Assembly (NCBI RefSeq): GCF_016863495.1
Contig: NZ_BOOZ01000016.1
Span: 105,672-169,671, forward strand
DNA: 64,000 nt
Direction of reading: 5' to 3'
Source: Micromonospora andamanensis
GTDB lineage: Bacteria > Actinomycetota > Actinomycetes > Mycobacteriales > Micromonosporaceae
This document shows, one piece after another, positions 26,675 to 34,121 of this stretch. A program made the translations under genes and the position numbers. The notes under the pieces are model-generated. The model was not told where the DNA came from. It did not search any database and saw only the letters and a list, made by a program, of their open reading frames with translations. The number at the start of each line of letters is the position of its first letter. Position 1 is the first letter of the stretch.

Positions 26675-29600
26675 GTGAGTTTCCACAATCCCCGGTTGCC
26701 GTGGTCGGAGCTGGAGCGGGTGCTCTCCGGGCGGCCAGCCGGTGGGAAGGACAGTGCCGGTGGGAAGGGCGGCGGTGCGGGTCGGCACCTGCACGTGGTG
26801 GATCCCCTCGCGGTCGACGCCGACGGGGGCGACTCGCCGGCCTGGAGCCGGCGGCGGGAGCACTACCGACCGCCGGAGCTGGCCCGGCCCGACGGCGTGC
26901 CGCCTTACGCCGAACTGCACGCGCACACCAATTTCAGCTTCCTCGACGGTGCCAGCCATCCCGAGGAACTGGCCGAGGAGGCCGTCCGGTTGGGGCTGAC
27001 CGCGCTCGCCGTCACCGACCACGACGGTTTCTACGGTGTGGTGCGGTTCGCCGAGGTGGCCCGTGCGCTGGGCCTGCCGACGATCTTCGGGGCGGAGCTG
27101 TCCCTCGGGCTGCCCGGCCCGCAGAACGGCGTACCCGACCCGCACGGCAACCACCTGTTGCTGCTGGCCCACGGCCACGAGGGGTACGCCCGGCTGGCCA
27201 CGACGATCGCCCGGGCCCAGCTGAGGGGCGGTGAGAAGGGCCGCCCGGTCTACGGCGAGCTGGAGGAGATCGCCGCCGACCTGCGGGACCACGTGCTGGT
27301 GCTCACCGGCTGCCGCAAGGGCCACGTGCCGGCCGCCCTGCTCACCGAGGGGGTCGACGCGGCGGCCCGCGAGCTGGACCGGCTCACCGCGCTGTTCGGC
27401 GCGGAGACGGTGGCGGTGGAGCTGACCGACCACGGGCATCCGGTCGACGGTGACCGCAACGACGCCCTGGCCGAGTTGGCGGCCGCCGCCGGGCTGCCCA
27501 CCGTGGCCACGAACAACGTGCACTACGCGACCCCGGGGCGGCGTCGGCTGGCCACCACACTTGCCGCCGTCCGGGCCCGGCGCAGCCTGGACGAGATCGA
27601 CGGCTGGCTGCCCGCGGCGGGCACCGCCCATCTGCGGGACGGCGCCGAGATGGCGGCCCGGTTCGCCGCGTACCCGGGTGCGGTGGCCAGGGCCGCCGAG
27701 TTCGGCGCGGAACTGGCCTTCGACCTCCAACTCGTCGCGCCGCAGCTGCCGGCGTACCCAGTGCCGCCGGGGCACAGCGAGATGAGCTGGCTGCGCCACC
27801 TCACCGAGCAGGGTGCGCGGGAACGCTACGGCCCGCGCGAGGCGCATCCGCAGGCGTACGCGCAGCTCGACCACGAGCTGAACATGATCGAGGAGCTGGG
27901 CTTCCCCGGCTACTTCCTGGTGGTCTACGACATCGTCGACTTCTGCCGGCGGGCGGACATCTACTGCCAGGGTCGGGGTTCGGCGGCGAACTCGGCGGTC
28001 TGCTACGCGCTGCGGATCACGAACGTGGACGCGGTCCGGCACCGGTTGCTGTTCGAACGGTTCCTGGCGCCCGAGCGGGACGGGCCGCCCGACATCGACG
28101 TGGACATCGAGTCCGACCGGCGGGAGGAGGTCATCCAGCACGTCTACACCCGGTACGGCCGGGAGCACACCGCCCAGGTCGCGAACGTGATCTCCTACCG
28201 GCCCCGTTCGGCGGTGCGGGACGTGGCCAAGGCGTTCGGCTTCCCACCCGGCCAGCAGGACGCGTGGAGCAAGCAGATCGACAGGTGGGGCGACGTGGCC
28301 ACGGTGGACGTGCCGGAGATCCCCGAGCAGGTGGTCGCGTACGCCAACGAACTCCAGACGTTCCCCCGGCACCTGGGCATCCACTCCGGCGGCATGGTGA
28401 TCTGCGACCGGCCGGTGATCGAGGTCTGCCCGGTGGAGTGGGGGCGGATGCCCGGCCGCAGCGTGCTCCAGTGGGACAAGGACGACTGCGCCGCCGTCGG
28501 CCTGGTCAAGTTCGACCTGCTCGGCCTCGGCATGCTGTCGGCCCTGCACTACGGCTACGACATGATCGGGATGAGCCTGGATCTGGGCGACATGGCGCTC
28601 GACGATCCCGAGGTCTACGACATGCTCTGCCGGGCCGACTCGGTAGGGGTGTTCCAGGTGGAGAGCCGCGCCCAGATGGCCACCCTGCCCCGGCTCAAGC
28701 CCCGGGCGTTCTACGACCTGGTGGTCGAGGTGGCGCTGATCCGGCCCGGGCCGATCCAGGGCGGCTCGGTGCATCCGTACATCCGGCGCAAGAACGGCCA
28801 GGAGCCGGTGACCTTCGCCCATCCGCTGATGCGCAACGCGCTGGAGAAGACCCTCGGCGTGCCGCTGTTCCAGGAGCAGTTGATGCAGCTCGCCATCGAC
28901 CTGGCCGGCTTCGACGCGGCCGAGGCCGACCAGTTGCGCCGGGCGATGGGCGCCAAACGGTCGGTGCAGCGGATGGAGCAGATCGCCGACCGGCTCTACC
29001 GGGGCATGGCCGAGCGTGGCATCACCGGTGAGCTGGCCGACGACGTCTACCGCAAGCTCACCGCGTTCGCCAGCTACGGCTTCCCGGAGAGCCACGCGAT
29101 GAGCTTCGCCTACCTGGTCTACGCCAGTTCCTGGCTGAAGCGCTACCACCCGGGCCCGTTCCTGGCCGCGCTGCTCAGCGCCCAGCCGATGGGTTTCTAC
29201 TCGCCGCAGACCCTTGTCGACGACGCCCGCCGGCACGGTGTGGAGGTACGCCGTCCGGATGTCAACGCCAGCGACGCGAAGCCGGTGCTGGAGTCCACCC
29301 CGGACACCCGCTGGGGCAGCCGGGCGGGGGAACCGCCGCACGCCTGGGGGCTGGGCGGTCCGGCGGTCCGGCTCGGGCTGTCCGGCGTGCGTACCCTCGG
29401 CGACGGCGTGGCCGAGCGGATCGAGGCCGAACGGGCGGCGAACGGCCCGTACCGGGACATGCCGGACCTGGCCCGGCGGGTGGGTCTGACCGCCGCGCAG
29501 CTGGAGGCGCTGGCCACCGCGGACGCCTTCGCCTGTTTCGGACTGAGCCGGCGGCAGGCGCTCTGGGCGGCCGGCGCGGCGGCCCAGGAGCGGCCCGGCC

Positions 29601-30061
29601 GGCTGCCCGGCACGGTGACCGGTACGGCGGCGCCCGTCCTGCCCGGCATGGAGGAGGTGGACCGGCTGGTCGCCGACGTGTGGGCCACCGGGTTGTCGCC
29701 GGAGAGCCATCCGGCCCGGTTCATCCGGCCGCAGCTGGACGCGGTGGGCGCGGTGCCGATCGACAGGCTGGGCCGGGTGGAGCCGGGTCGGCGGATCCGG
29801 GTCGGCGGGATCGTCACCCACCGGCAGCGCCCGGCGACCGCCGGTGGGGTCACCTTCCTCAACCTGGAGGACGAGACAGGCATGCTCAACGTCACCTGCT
29901 CGCCGGGGCTGTGGCAGCGGCATCGGCGGGTGGCCCGCACCAGTGCGGCGCTTGTGGTGCGGGGGCTGTTGCAGCGGCACGAGGGGGTGGTCAACCTGGT
30001 CGCCGACCGACTCGACGCGATCGAACCACCGGTCCGGCCCACCTCCCGCGACTTCCGCTGA
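26675..30061 (+). CDS. dnaE2: Error-prone DNA polymerase III alpha, DnaE2 (ImuC)
   Basis: A 1128-residue C-family polymerase that carries out mutagenic translesion synthesis together with ImuB. The N-terminal PHP domain begins PYAELHAHTNFSFLDGASHP; the polymerase palm has PDIDVDIESDRREEVI, the metal-binding aspartates; GRGSAANSAVCYALRI and ALIRPGPIQGGSVHPY are family blocks. An OB-fold lies near the C-terminus (RIRVGGIVTHRQRPATAGG). I start at GTG 26675 (SFHNPRLPWSELERVLSG, the usual DnaE2 opening); an in-frame ATG at 26600 adds 25 unconserved residues. No obvious promoter separates it from imuB. Confidence 0.94.
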   Translation: MSFHNPRLPWSELERVLSGRPAGGKDSAGGKGGGAGRHLHVVDPLAVDADGGDSPAWSRRREHYRPPELARPDGVPPYAELHAHTNFSFLDGASHPEELAEEAVRLGLTALAVTDHDGFYGVVRFAEVARALGLPTIFGAELSLGLPGPQNGVPDPHGNHLLLLAHGHEGYARLATTIARAQLRGGEKGRPVYGELEEIAADLRDHVLVLTGCRKGHVPAALLTEGVDAAARELDRLTALFGAETVAVELTDHGHPVDGDRNDALAELAAAAGLPTVATNNVHYATPGRRRLATTLAAVRARRSLDEIDGWLPAAGTAHLRDGAEMAARFAAYPGAVARAAEFGAELAFDLQLVAPQLPAYPVPPGHSEMSWLRHLTEQGARERYGPREAHPQAYAQLDHELNMIEELGFPGYFLVVYDIVDFCRRADIYCQGRGSAANSAVCYALRITNVDAVRHRLLFERFLAPERDGPPDIDVDIESDRREEVIQHVYTRYGREHTAQVANVISYRPRSAVRDVAKAFGFPPGQQDAWSKQIDRWGDVATVDVPEIPEQVVAYANELQTFPRHLGIHSGGMVICDRPVIEVCPVEWGRMPGRSVLQWDKDDCAAVGLVKFDLLGLGMLSALHYGYDMIGMSLDLGDMALDDPEVYDMLCRADSVGVFQVESRAQMATLPRLKPRAFYDLVVEVALIRPGPIQGGSVHPYIRRKNGQEPVTFAHPLMRNALEKTLGVPLFQEQLMQLAIDLAGFDAAEADQLRRAMGAKRSVQRMEQIADRLYRGMAERGITGELADDVYRKLTAFASYGFPESHAMSFAYLVYASSWLKRYHPGPFLAALLSAQPMGFYSPQTLVDDARRHGVEVRRPDVNASDAKPVLESTPDTRWGSRAGEPPHAWGLGGPAVRLGLSGVRTLGDGVAERIEAERAANGPYRDMPDLARRVGLTAAQLEALATADAFACFGLSRRQALWAAGAAAQERPGRLPGTVTGTAAPVLPGMEEVDRLVADVWATGLSPESHPARFIRPQLDAVGAVPIDRLGRVEPGRRIRVGGIVTHRQRPATAGGVTFLNLEDETGMLNVTCSPGLWQRHRRVARTSAALVVRGLLQRHEGVVNLVADRLDAIEPPVRPTSRDFR

Positions 30062-30112
30062 CGGCGGGGCGACGGCAGGCAGGTGCCCCCTGGCGATCTG
30101 TGCCCGGCTGAC

Positions 30113-30118
30113 TAGGCT
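30113..30118 (+). promoter_or_regulatory. -10 hexamer of a leaderless promoter (methyltransferase)
   Basis: TAGGCT, then 7 bases, then the GTG at 30126. Confidence 0.6.
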
Positions 30119-30125
30119 CGACCGG

Positions 30126-30872
30126 GTGGAACAGACCCCAGGCCCGGCCGGGCCGCCGCTCACCCCCCGTACCGCCGTGGTCTGGTCGGTGCTGCGCGCC
30201 GAGTTGGACCGCCGGCCGGCCGCCGAGCTGACCGTGCTGGACGTGGGAGGTGGCACCGGTGGTTTCGCGGTGCCGCTGGCCCGGGCCGGGCACCGGGTGA
30301 CGGTGGTCGACGCCAGTCCCGACGCGCTCGCCGCGCTCAGCCGCCGGGCCGCGGAGGCCGGGGTCGCCGGGCGGGTACGCGCGGTGCAGGGCGACGGCGA
30401 CGCGTTGGCCGGTTTGATCGAGCCGGCCAGCGTCGACCTGGTGCTCTGCCACGCGGTGTTGGAGGTCGTCGACGATCCGGCGCCTGTGGTGTCCGCGCTG
30501 GCCGGTGTGCTGCGACCGGGTGGCGCGGCGAGCGTGCTGGTCGCCGGGCGGGCCGCCGCGGTGCTCGGCCGGGCGATGAACGGGCACCTCGACGTGGCCG
30601 CCGCGCTGGCCGCCGACCCGGCGGGCGCCGCCGGGGCCCGGGACACCCTGCGCCGCCGCTTCGACGTCGAGAGCGCCGCCGCGCTGCTGGCCGCCGCCGG
30701 CCTCACCGTCGAGGAGATCCACGGCGTACGCGTCCTCGCCGACCTGCTGCCCGCGGCGGTGGCGGACGGCCAGGCCGCTGCCCTTGTCGAGTTGGAGCGG
30801 ACGCTTGCCGCGCGGGCACCCTGGCGGGACGTGGCGGCCCAGCTGCACCTGTTCGCCCGCCGCCCGGCATGA
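30126..30872 (+). CDS. Class I SAM-dependent methyltransferase
   Basis: A 248-residue Rossmann-fold methyltransferase; the substrate is unknown. SAM-binding motif I is VLDVGGGTGGFAVPLARAG (residues ~38-56), the acidic second motif is VTVVDASPDALAAL, and DLVLCHAVLEVVDDP is motif IV. The C-terminal half has a helix-rich insert (AMNGHLDVAAALAAD), seen in CmoA/SmtA-like enzymes. The start GTG is 7 bases after TAGGCT, so the mRNA is likely leaderless. It overlaps the next gene by ATGA. Confidence 0.87.
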   Translation: MEQTPGPAGPPLTPRTAVVWSVLRAELDRRPAAELTVLDVGGGTGGFAVPLARAGHRVTVVDASPDALAALSRRAAEAGVAGRVRAVQGDGDALAGLIEPASVDLVLCHAVLEVVDDPAPVVSALAGVLRPGGAASVLVAGRAAAVLGRAMNGHLDVAAALAADPAGAAGARDTLRRRFDVESAAALLAAAGLTVEEIHGVRVLADLLPAAVADGQAAALVELERTLAARAPWRDVAAQLHLFARRPA

Positions 30873-32041
30873 CCGGCGTGGTCGGCCGGGCCCGGCCGCT
30901 GGAGGTCGTCGCGCCGGGATACGGCGGCGGAAGCCTCGCCGACGTGCTGCCCAGCGCGCTGGCCGTGCTCGGTGTCCCCGGTGCCACGGACCCGCTCGGT
31001 CTCGCCGCCGAACTGTCGGGGGTGCGCCGGATCGCGGTGCTGCTTGTCGACGGCCTCGGCTGGTACCAGATCCCGACCGCCGCGCCGTACGCCCCGACCC
31101 TGACCGGGCTGACCGCCGCCTCGGGCCGGCCACTCACCTCCGGGTTTCCCTCCACCACCCCGACCAGCCTGGTCACCCTGGGCACCGGCACGGCGCCGGG
31201 CGCGCACGGGGTGCTCGGTTTCACCGTGCGTGTTCCGGGCACCGAGCGGGTGCTCAACCACATCGAGTGGCTCGACGGCGATCCCGATCCGCTGCGCTGG
31301 CAGCCGGTGCCCACCCAGTTGGAACGGGCCCGGGCGGCGGGTGTGGCGGTCACCGTGGTGAGCCGGCCGGAGTTCGGCGGCACCGGTCTCACCCTGGCCG
31401 CGAACCGGGGCGGTGACTACCGGGGTGCGGCCGGGGTCGACGCGGTGGCCGCCACCACGCTGGCCGCGCTGGCCGCCGGGGCCGGTCCGACCCTGGTCTC
31501 CGCCTATCACCCGGACGTCGACCGGCACGGTCATCTCAGCGGCGTCGACTCGCTGCCGTGGCGGGTGGCGGTGACCGAGTTGGACGGGCTGCTGGCCCGG
31601 CTGGTGGACGGACTGCCGCCCGACGCCGCGCTGCTGGTCACCGCCGACCACGGGCAGCTCGACATCCCGGACGGAGACCGGTTCGACCTGGACACCGACC
31701 CGCGGCTGACCGACGGGGTGCGGGTGGTCGCGGGTGAGCCCCGGGTGCGCTACCTGCATGTCGCGCCGGGGGCCACCGCCGACGTGGTGGCCGCCTGGTC
31801 GGCCGTGCTCGGTACCGCCGCCCGGGTGCTGACCCGGGAGGAGGCCGTGGCCAGCGGCCGGTTCGGGCCGGTGCCCTCCGATCACCTGGACCGCATCGGC
31901 GACGTCGTGGTGGTCTGCAACGACACGTACGCGGTGCTGGCCAGTCGTTCGGAACCGCCGATGGTGTCCCGGCTGGTGGCCTTCCACGGGGCGGACACGG
32001 CGACCGAGATGACGATTCCGCTGCTCGTGGTGCGGGGCTGA
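30869..32041 (+). CDS. Alkaline phosphatase superfamily nucleotide pyrophosphatase/phosphodiesterase
   Basis: A 390-residue metal-dependent hydrolase of the NPP type. Metal and nucleophile motifs are AVLLVDGLGWYQI (Asp), GFPSTTPTSLVTLGTG (Thr nucleophile region), SAYHPDVDRHGHLSG (Asp/His) and LLVTADHGQLDIP (Asp-His). The natural substrate is unknown; NPP enzymes cleave nucleotide or lipid phosphodiesters. There is no signal peptide, so it should be cytosolic. Its ATG overlaps the methyltransferase stop (ATGA), pointing to a shared task. Confidence 0.9.
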   Translation: MTGVVGRARPLEVVAPGYGGGSLADVLPSALAVLGVPGATDPLGLAAELSGVRRIAVLLVDGLGWYQIPTAAPYAPTLTGLTAASGRPLTSGFPSTTPTSLVTLGTGTAPGAHGVLGFTVRVPGTERVLNHIEWLDGDPDPLRWQPVPTQLERARAAGVAVTVVSRPEFGGTGLTLAANRGGDYRGAAGVDAVAATTLAALAAGAGPTLVSAYHPDVDRHGHLSGVDSLPWRVAVTELDGLLARLVDGLPPDAALLVTADHGQLDIPDGDRFDLDTDPRLTDGVRVVAGEPRVRYLHVAPGATADVVAAWSAVLGTAARVLTREEAVASGRFGPVPSDHLDRIGDVVVVCNDTYAVLASRSEPPMVSRLVAFHGADTATEMTIPLLVVRG

Positions 32042-32067
32042 CCGGCCGGAATGTCACAGCGGCGGGC

Positions 32068-32073
32068 TAACCT
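32068..32073 (+). promoter_or_regulatory. -10 hexamer of a leaderless promoter (dinB)
   Basis: TAACCT, then 6 bases, then the GTG at 32080. No SOS box is visible near it. Confidence 0.6.
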
Positions 32074-32079
32074 GCGCGG

Positions 32080-33339
32080 GTGGGCCGCAGCCAGTCGCTA
32101 CCCCGGGGCGGCGATCCCCGGTTCGGGCCCGGCGCCGACGACGCCGGGTGCCCGATCCTGCACGTCGACATGGACGCCTTCTTCGCCTCGGTGGAGGTCC
32201 GTCACCGACCCGAGCTACGCGGCCGGGCCGTCGTGGTCGGCGGGGTCGGTCCGCGCGGTGTGGTCAGTTCGGCCAGCTACGAGGCCCGGCGGTTCGGCGT
32301 ACGCAGTGCCATGCCCACGATGCGCGCCCGGGCGCTCTGCCCGCACGCGGTCTTCCTCGCCCCCGACTTCGCCAGCTACTCGGCGGCCTCCCGGGCGGTC
32401 ATGCAGATCTTCCGGGACGTCACGCCGCTGGTGGAGCCGCTCTCCCTGGACGAGGCGTTCCTCGACGTCGCCGGTGCCCGGCGACTGTTCGGCCGGCCGG
32501 CGGCGATCGCCGCCGGCATTCGGCAACGGGTCGCCGAGGAGCAGGGGTTGACCTGCTCGGTGGGGGTCGCGCCGAGCAAGTTCGTGGCCAAGCTCGGCTC
32601 GACCCGCGCCAAACCCGACGGTCTGCTCGTGGTGCCCGCCGACCGGGTGCTCGAGTTCCTCCATCCGCTGCCGGTCGGCGCGTTGTGGGGGGTGGGGGAG
32701 CGCTCCGAGCAGGCGCTGCTGCGGCTCGGTCTGCGTACCGTCGGTGACCTCGCGCAGGCTCCGCTGGGCATGCTGCGGACCGCGCTCGGCGAGGCGGCCG
32801 CCGCCCACCTGCACGAGCTGTCCTGGGGGCGCGACCCACGGCGGGTCAGCCCGGAGCACGCGGAGAAGTCGATAGGCGCGGAGGTCACCTTCGACACGGA
32901 CGTCGACGATCCGGTGCAGATCCGCCGCACGCTGCTGGCCCTGGCCGAGAAGGTCGGTGCCCGGCTGCGGGCCGGCGGGCAGGTGGGACGGACGGTCTCG
33001 CTCAAGGTGCGCACCGCCGACTTCCGCACCGTGAGCCGGGCCCGCACCCTGGACGTGCCCACCGACGTGGCCCGGGAGATGTTCGACACGTCCTGGGCGC
33101 TCTACACCGCGTTGAACCCGGGTGAGCGGATTCGCCTGCTCGGTGTCCGGGCGGAGGGACTGACGGCGGCGGCCGAGACGCCGCGGCAGCTCGCCCTGGG
33201 GCAGCCGGAGCGGGGCTGGCGGGAAGCCGAGGTCGCGGCCGACGCGGCGGCTGCCCGTTTCGGGCGGTCCGTCATAGGACCGGCCAGTCTTCTCGGTGGG
33301 CGCGATCCCCGACGAAATGAAAATCCGACCCGGCCGTAG
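32080..33339 (+). CDS. dinB: DNA polymerase IV (Y family, DinB)
   Basis: A 419-residue translesion polymerase. Catalytic residues are present: Asp30 in ILHVDMDAFFASVE and Asp124-Glu125 in LSLDEAFLDV. SVGVAPSKFVAKLGSTRAKPDG and the helix-hairpin-helix region (LPVGALWGVGERSEQALLRLG) follow, and PRQLALG near the C-terminus resembles a beta-clamp binding motif. The GTG start is 6 bases after TAACCT with no ribosome site, so it is probably constitutive and leaderless; I found no LexA box here, unlike the mutasome genes 9 kb upstream. Confidence 0.94.
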   Translation: MGRSQSLPRGGDPRFGPGADDAGCPILHVDMDAFFASVEVRHRPELRGRAVVVGGVGPRGVVSSASYEARRFGVRSAMPTMRARALCPHAVFLAPDFASYSAASRAVMQIFRDVTPLVEPLSLDEAFLDVAGARRLFGRPAAIAAGIRQRVAEEQGLTCSVGVAPSKFVAKLGSTRAKPDGLLVVPADRVLEFLHPLPVGALWGVGERSEQALLRLGLRTVGDLAQAPLGMLRTALGEAAAAHLHELSWGRDPRRVSPEHAEKSIGAEVTFDTDVDDPVQIRRTLLALAEKVGARLRAGGQVGRTVSLKVRTADFRTVSRARTLDVPTDVAREMFDTSWALYTALNPGERIRLLGVRAEGLTAAAETPRQLALGQPERGWREAEVAADAAAARFGRSVIGPASLLGGRDPRRNENPTRP

Positions 33340-33372
33340 GTCGTCCCGCTTTCCGACGCGCGAGGGCCCTCG

Positions 33373-33378
33373 TAGACT
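33373..33378 (+). promoter_or_regulatory. -10 hexamer of the DUF3040 gene
   Basis: TAGACT, followed after ~75 bases by GGGGAGGAG and the GTG at 33455, so this gene, unlike its neighbour, has a normal leader. Confidence 0.5.
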
Positions 33379-33454
33379 TGCGGGTAAGCAGCCGGTTGGC
33401 TGCCACGGTCTGTCGGTCCGACCGGACCGACCAACGTGACCGGGGAGGAGTGCC

Positions 33455-33850
33455 GTGCCGCTCTCGGAGCACGAGCAGCGGCTGTTCGAGCAGATCGAGC
33501 GGTCGCTTGCCGAGGACCCCAAGTTCGCCTCGGCCGTGCGCGCCAGCGATCCGCGCTTCCATGCGCGGCGTCGCCTGCTCGTCGCTGCCGGCGTGATCAT
33601 CGCTGGCCTGGCGTTGCTGGTCTATGGCGCGGTGATCAAAACTCCGCCGCTGGCAGTGGCGGGATTCGTTGTCATGCTGGCCTCGGCGGCGTTCGCGGTG
33701 CAGTCGCACCGTCGGGCGCAGTCACCTGACCTGCACGTCGTCGGGGGCACGGCGAGTCGTCGCCGGTCCCGCGGCCGTGCCGGCCGGAGGTCGGGTTTCC
33801 TCGACCGGATGGAGGACCGGTGGCGGCAGCGCCCGGAGGGGCACCGCTGA
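33455..33850 (+). CDS. DUF3040 membrane protein
   Basis: A 131-residue protein with the family's short N-terminal helix (PLSEHEQRLFEQIERSLAEDP, residues 2-22), two membrane helices (LLVAAGVIIAGLALLVYG and LAVAGFVVMLASAAFAV) and a basic cytosolic tail ending in FLDRMEDRWRQR. Function is unknown; the family is restricted to actinobacteria, and M. tuberculosis Rv2169c near the dcw genes is a member, so a cell-envelope or division role is possible. The GTG at 33455 has GGGGAGGAG upstream. Confidence 0.88.
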   Translation: MPLSEHEQRLFEQIERSLAEDPKFASAVRASDPRFHARRRLLVAAGVIIAGLALLVYGAVIKTPPLAVAGFVVMLASAAFAVQSHRRAQSPDLHVVGGTASRRRSRGRAGRRSGFLDRMEDRWRQRPEGHR

Positions 33851-33881
33851 CCCCGTTCCGCCGCTGACGCGAGGAAGCACG

Positions 33882-33908
33882 TCACCCCGGGCCGACCGCC
33901 CGGGGTGA
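33882..33908. terminator. Hairpin between convergent genes
   Basis: Perfect 11-bp stem (TCACCCCGGGC, 33882-33892, and 33898-33908) with a 5-base loop, 31 bases after the DUF3040 stop and facing the convergent transglutaminase gene. The rest of the 271-base gap shows no feature. Confidence 0.65.
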
Positions 33909-34121
33909 GCCGGTGCGCGACCCGCCAGGGTGCCGTTCGAGGCTCCGGGCCGCCTGCTGCCGCTGCGCTCTGTTGCCGGTTGTTTTTTCCCCGCATTGCC
34001 GTGGCCTGTCGGGTCGCCGACAGGCGACGCCCGCGTCGAGCGAGGCCTCACCGTGACATGACCTGCCGGACGCGGCGGGTCGAATGCCGGCGACCACAGT
34101 TCGGGTCGCCGGCACCGACGT

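Noticed and set aside
24494..31987. A 7.5-kb open frame on the minus strand opposite imuB, dnaE2 and the phosphodiesterase gene
   Set aside because: Very high GC makes antisense stops rare. The translation is Arg/Gly/Pro/His-rich without any domain, while the plus strand encodes well-known families over the whole length.
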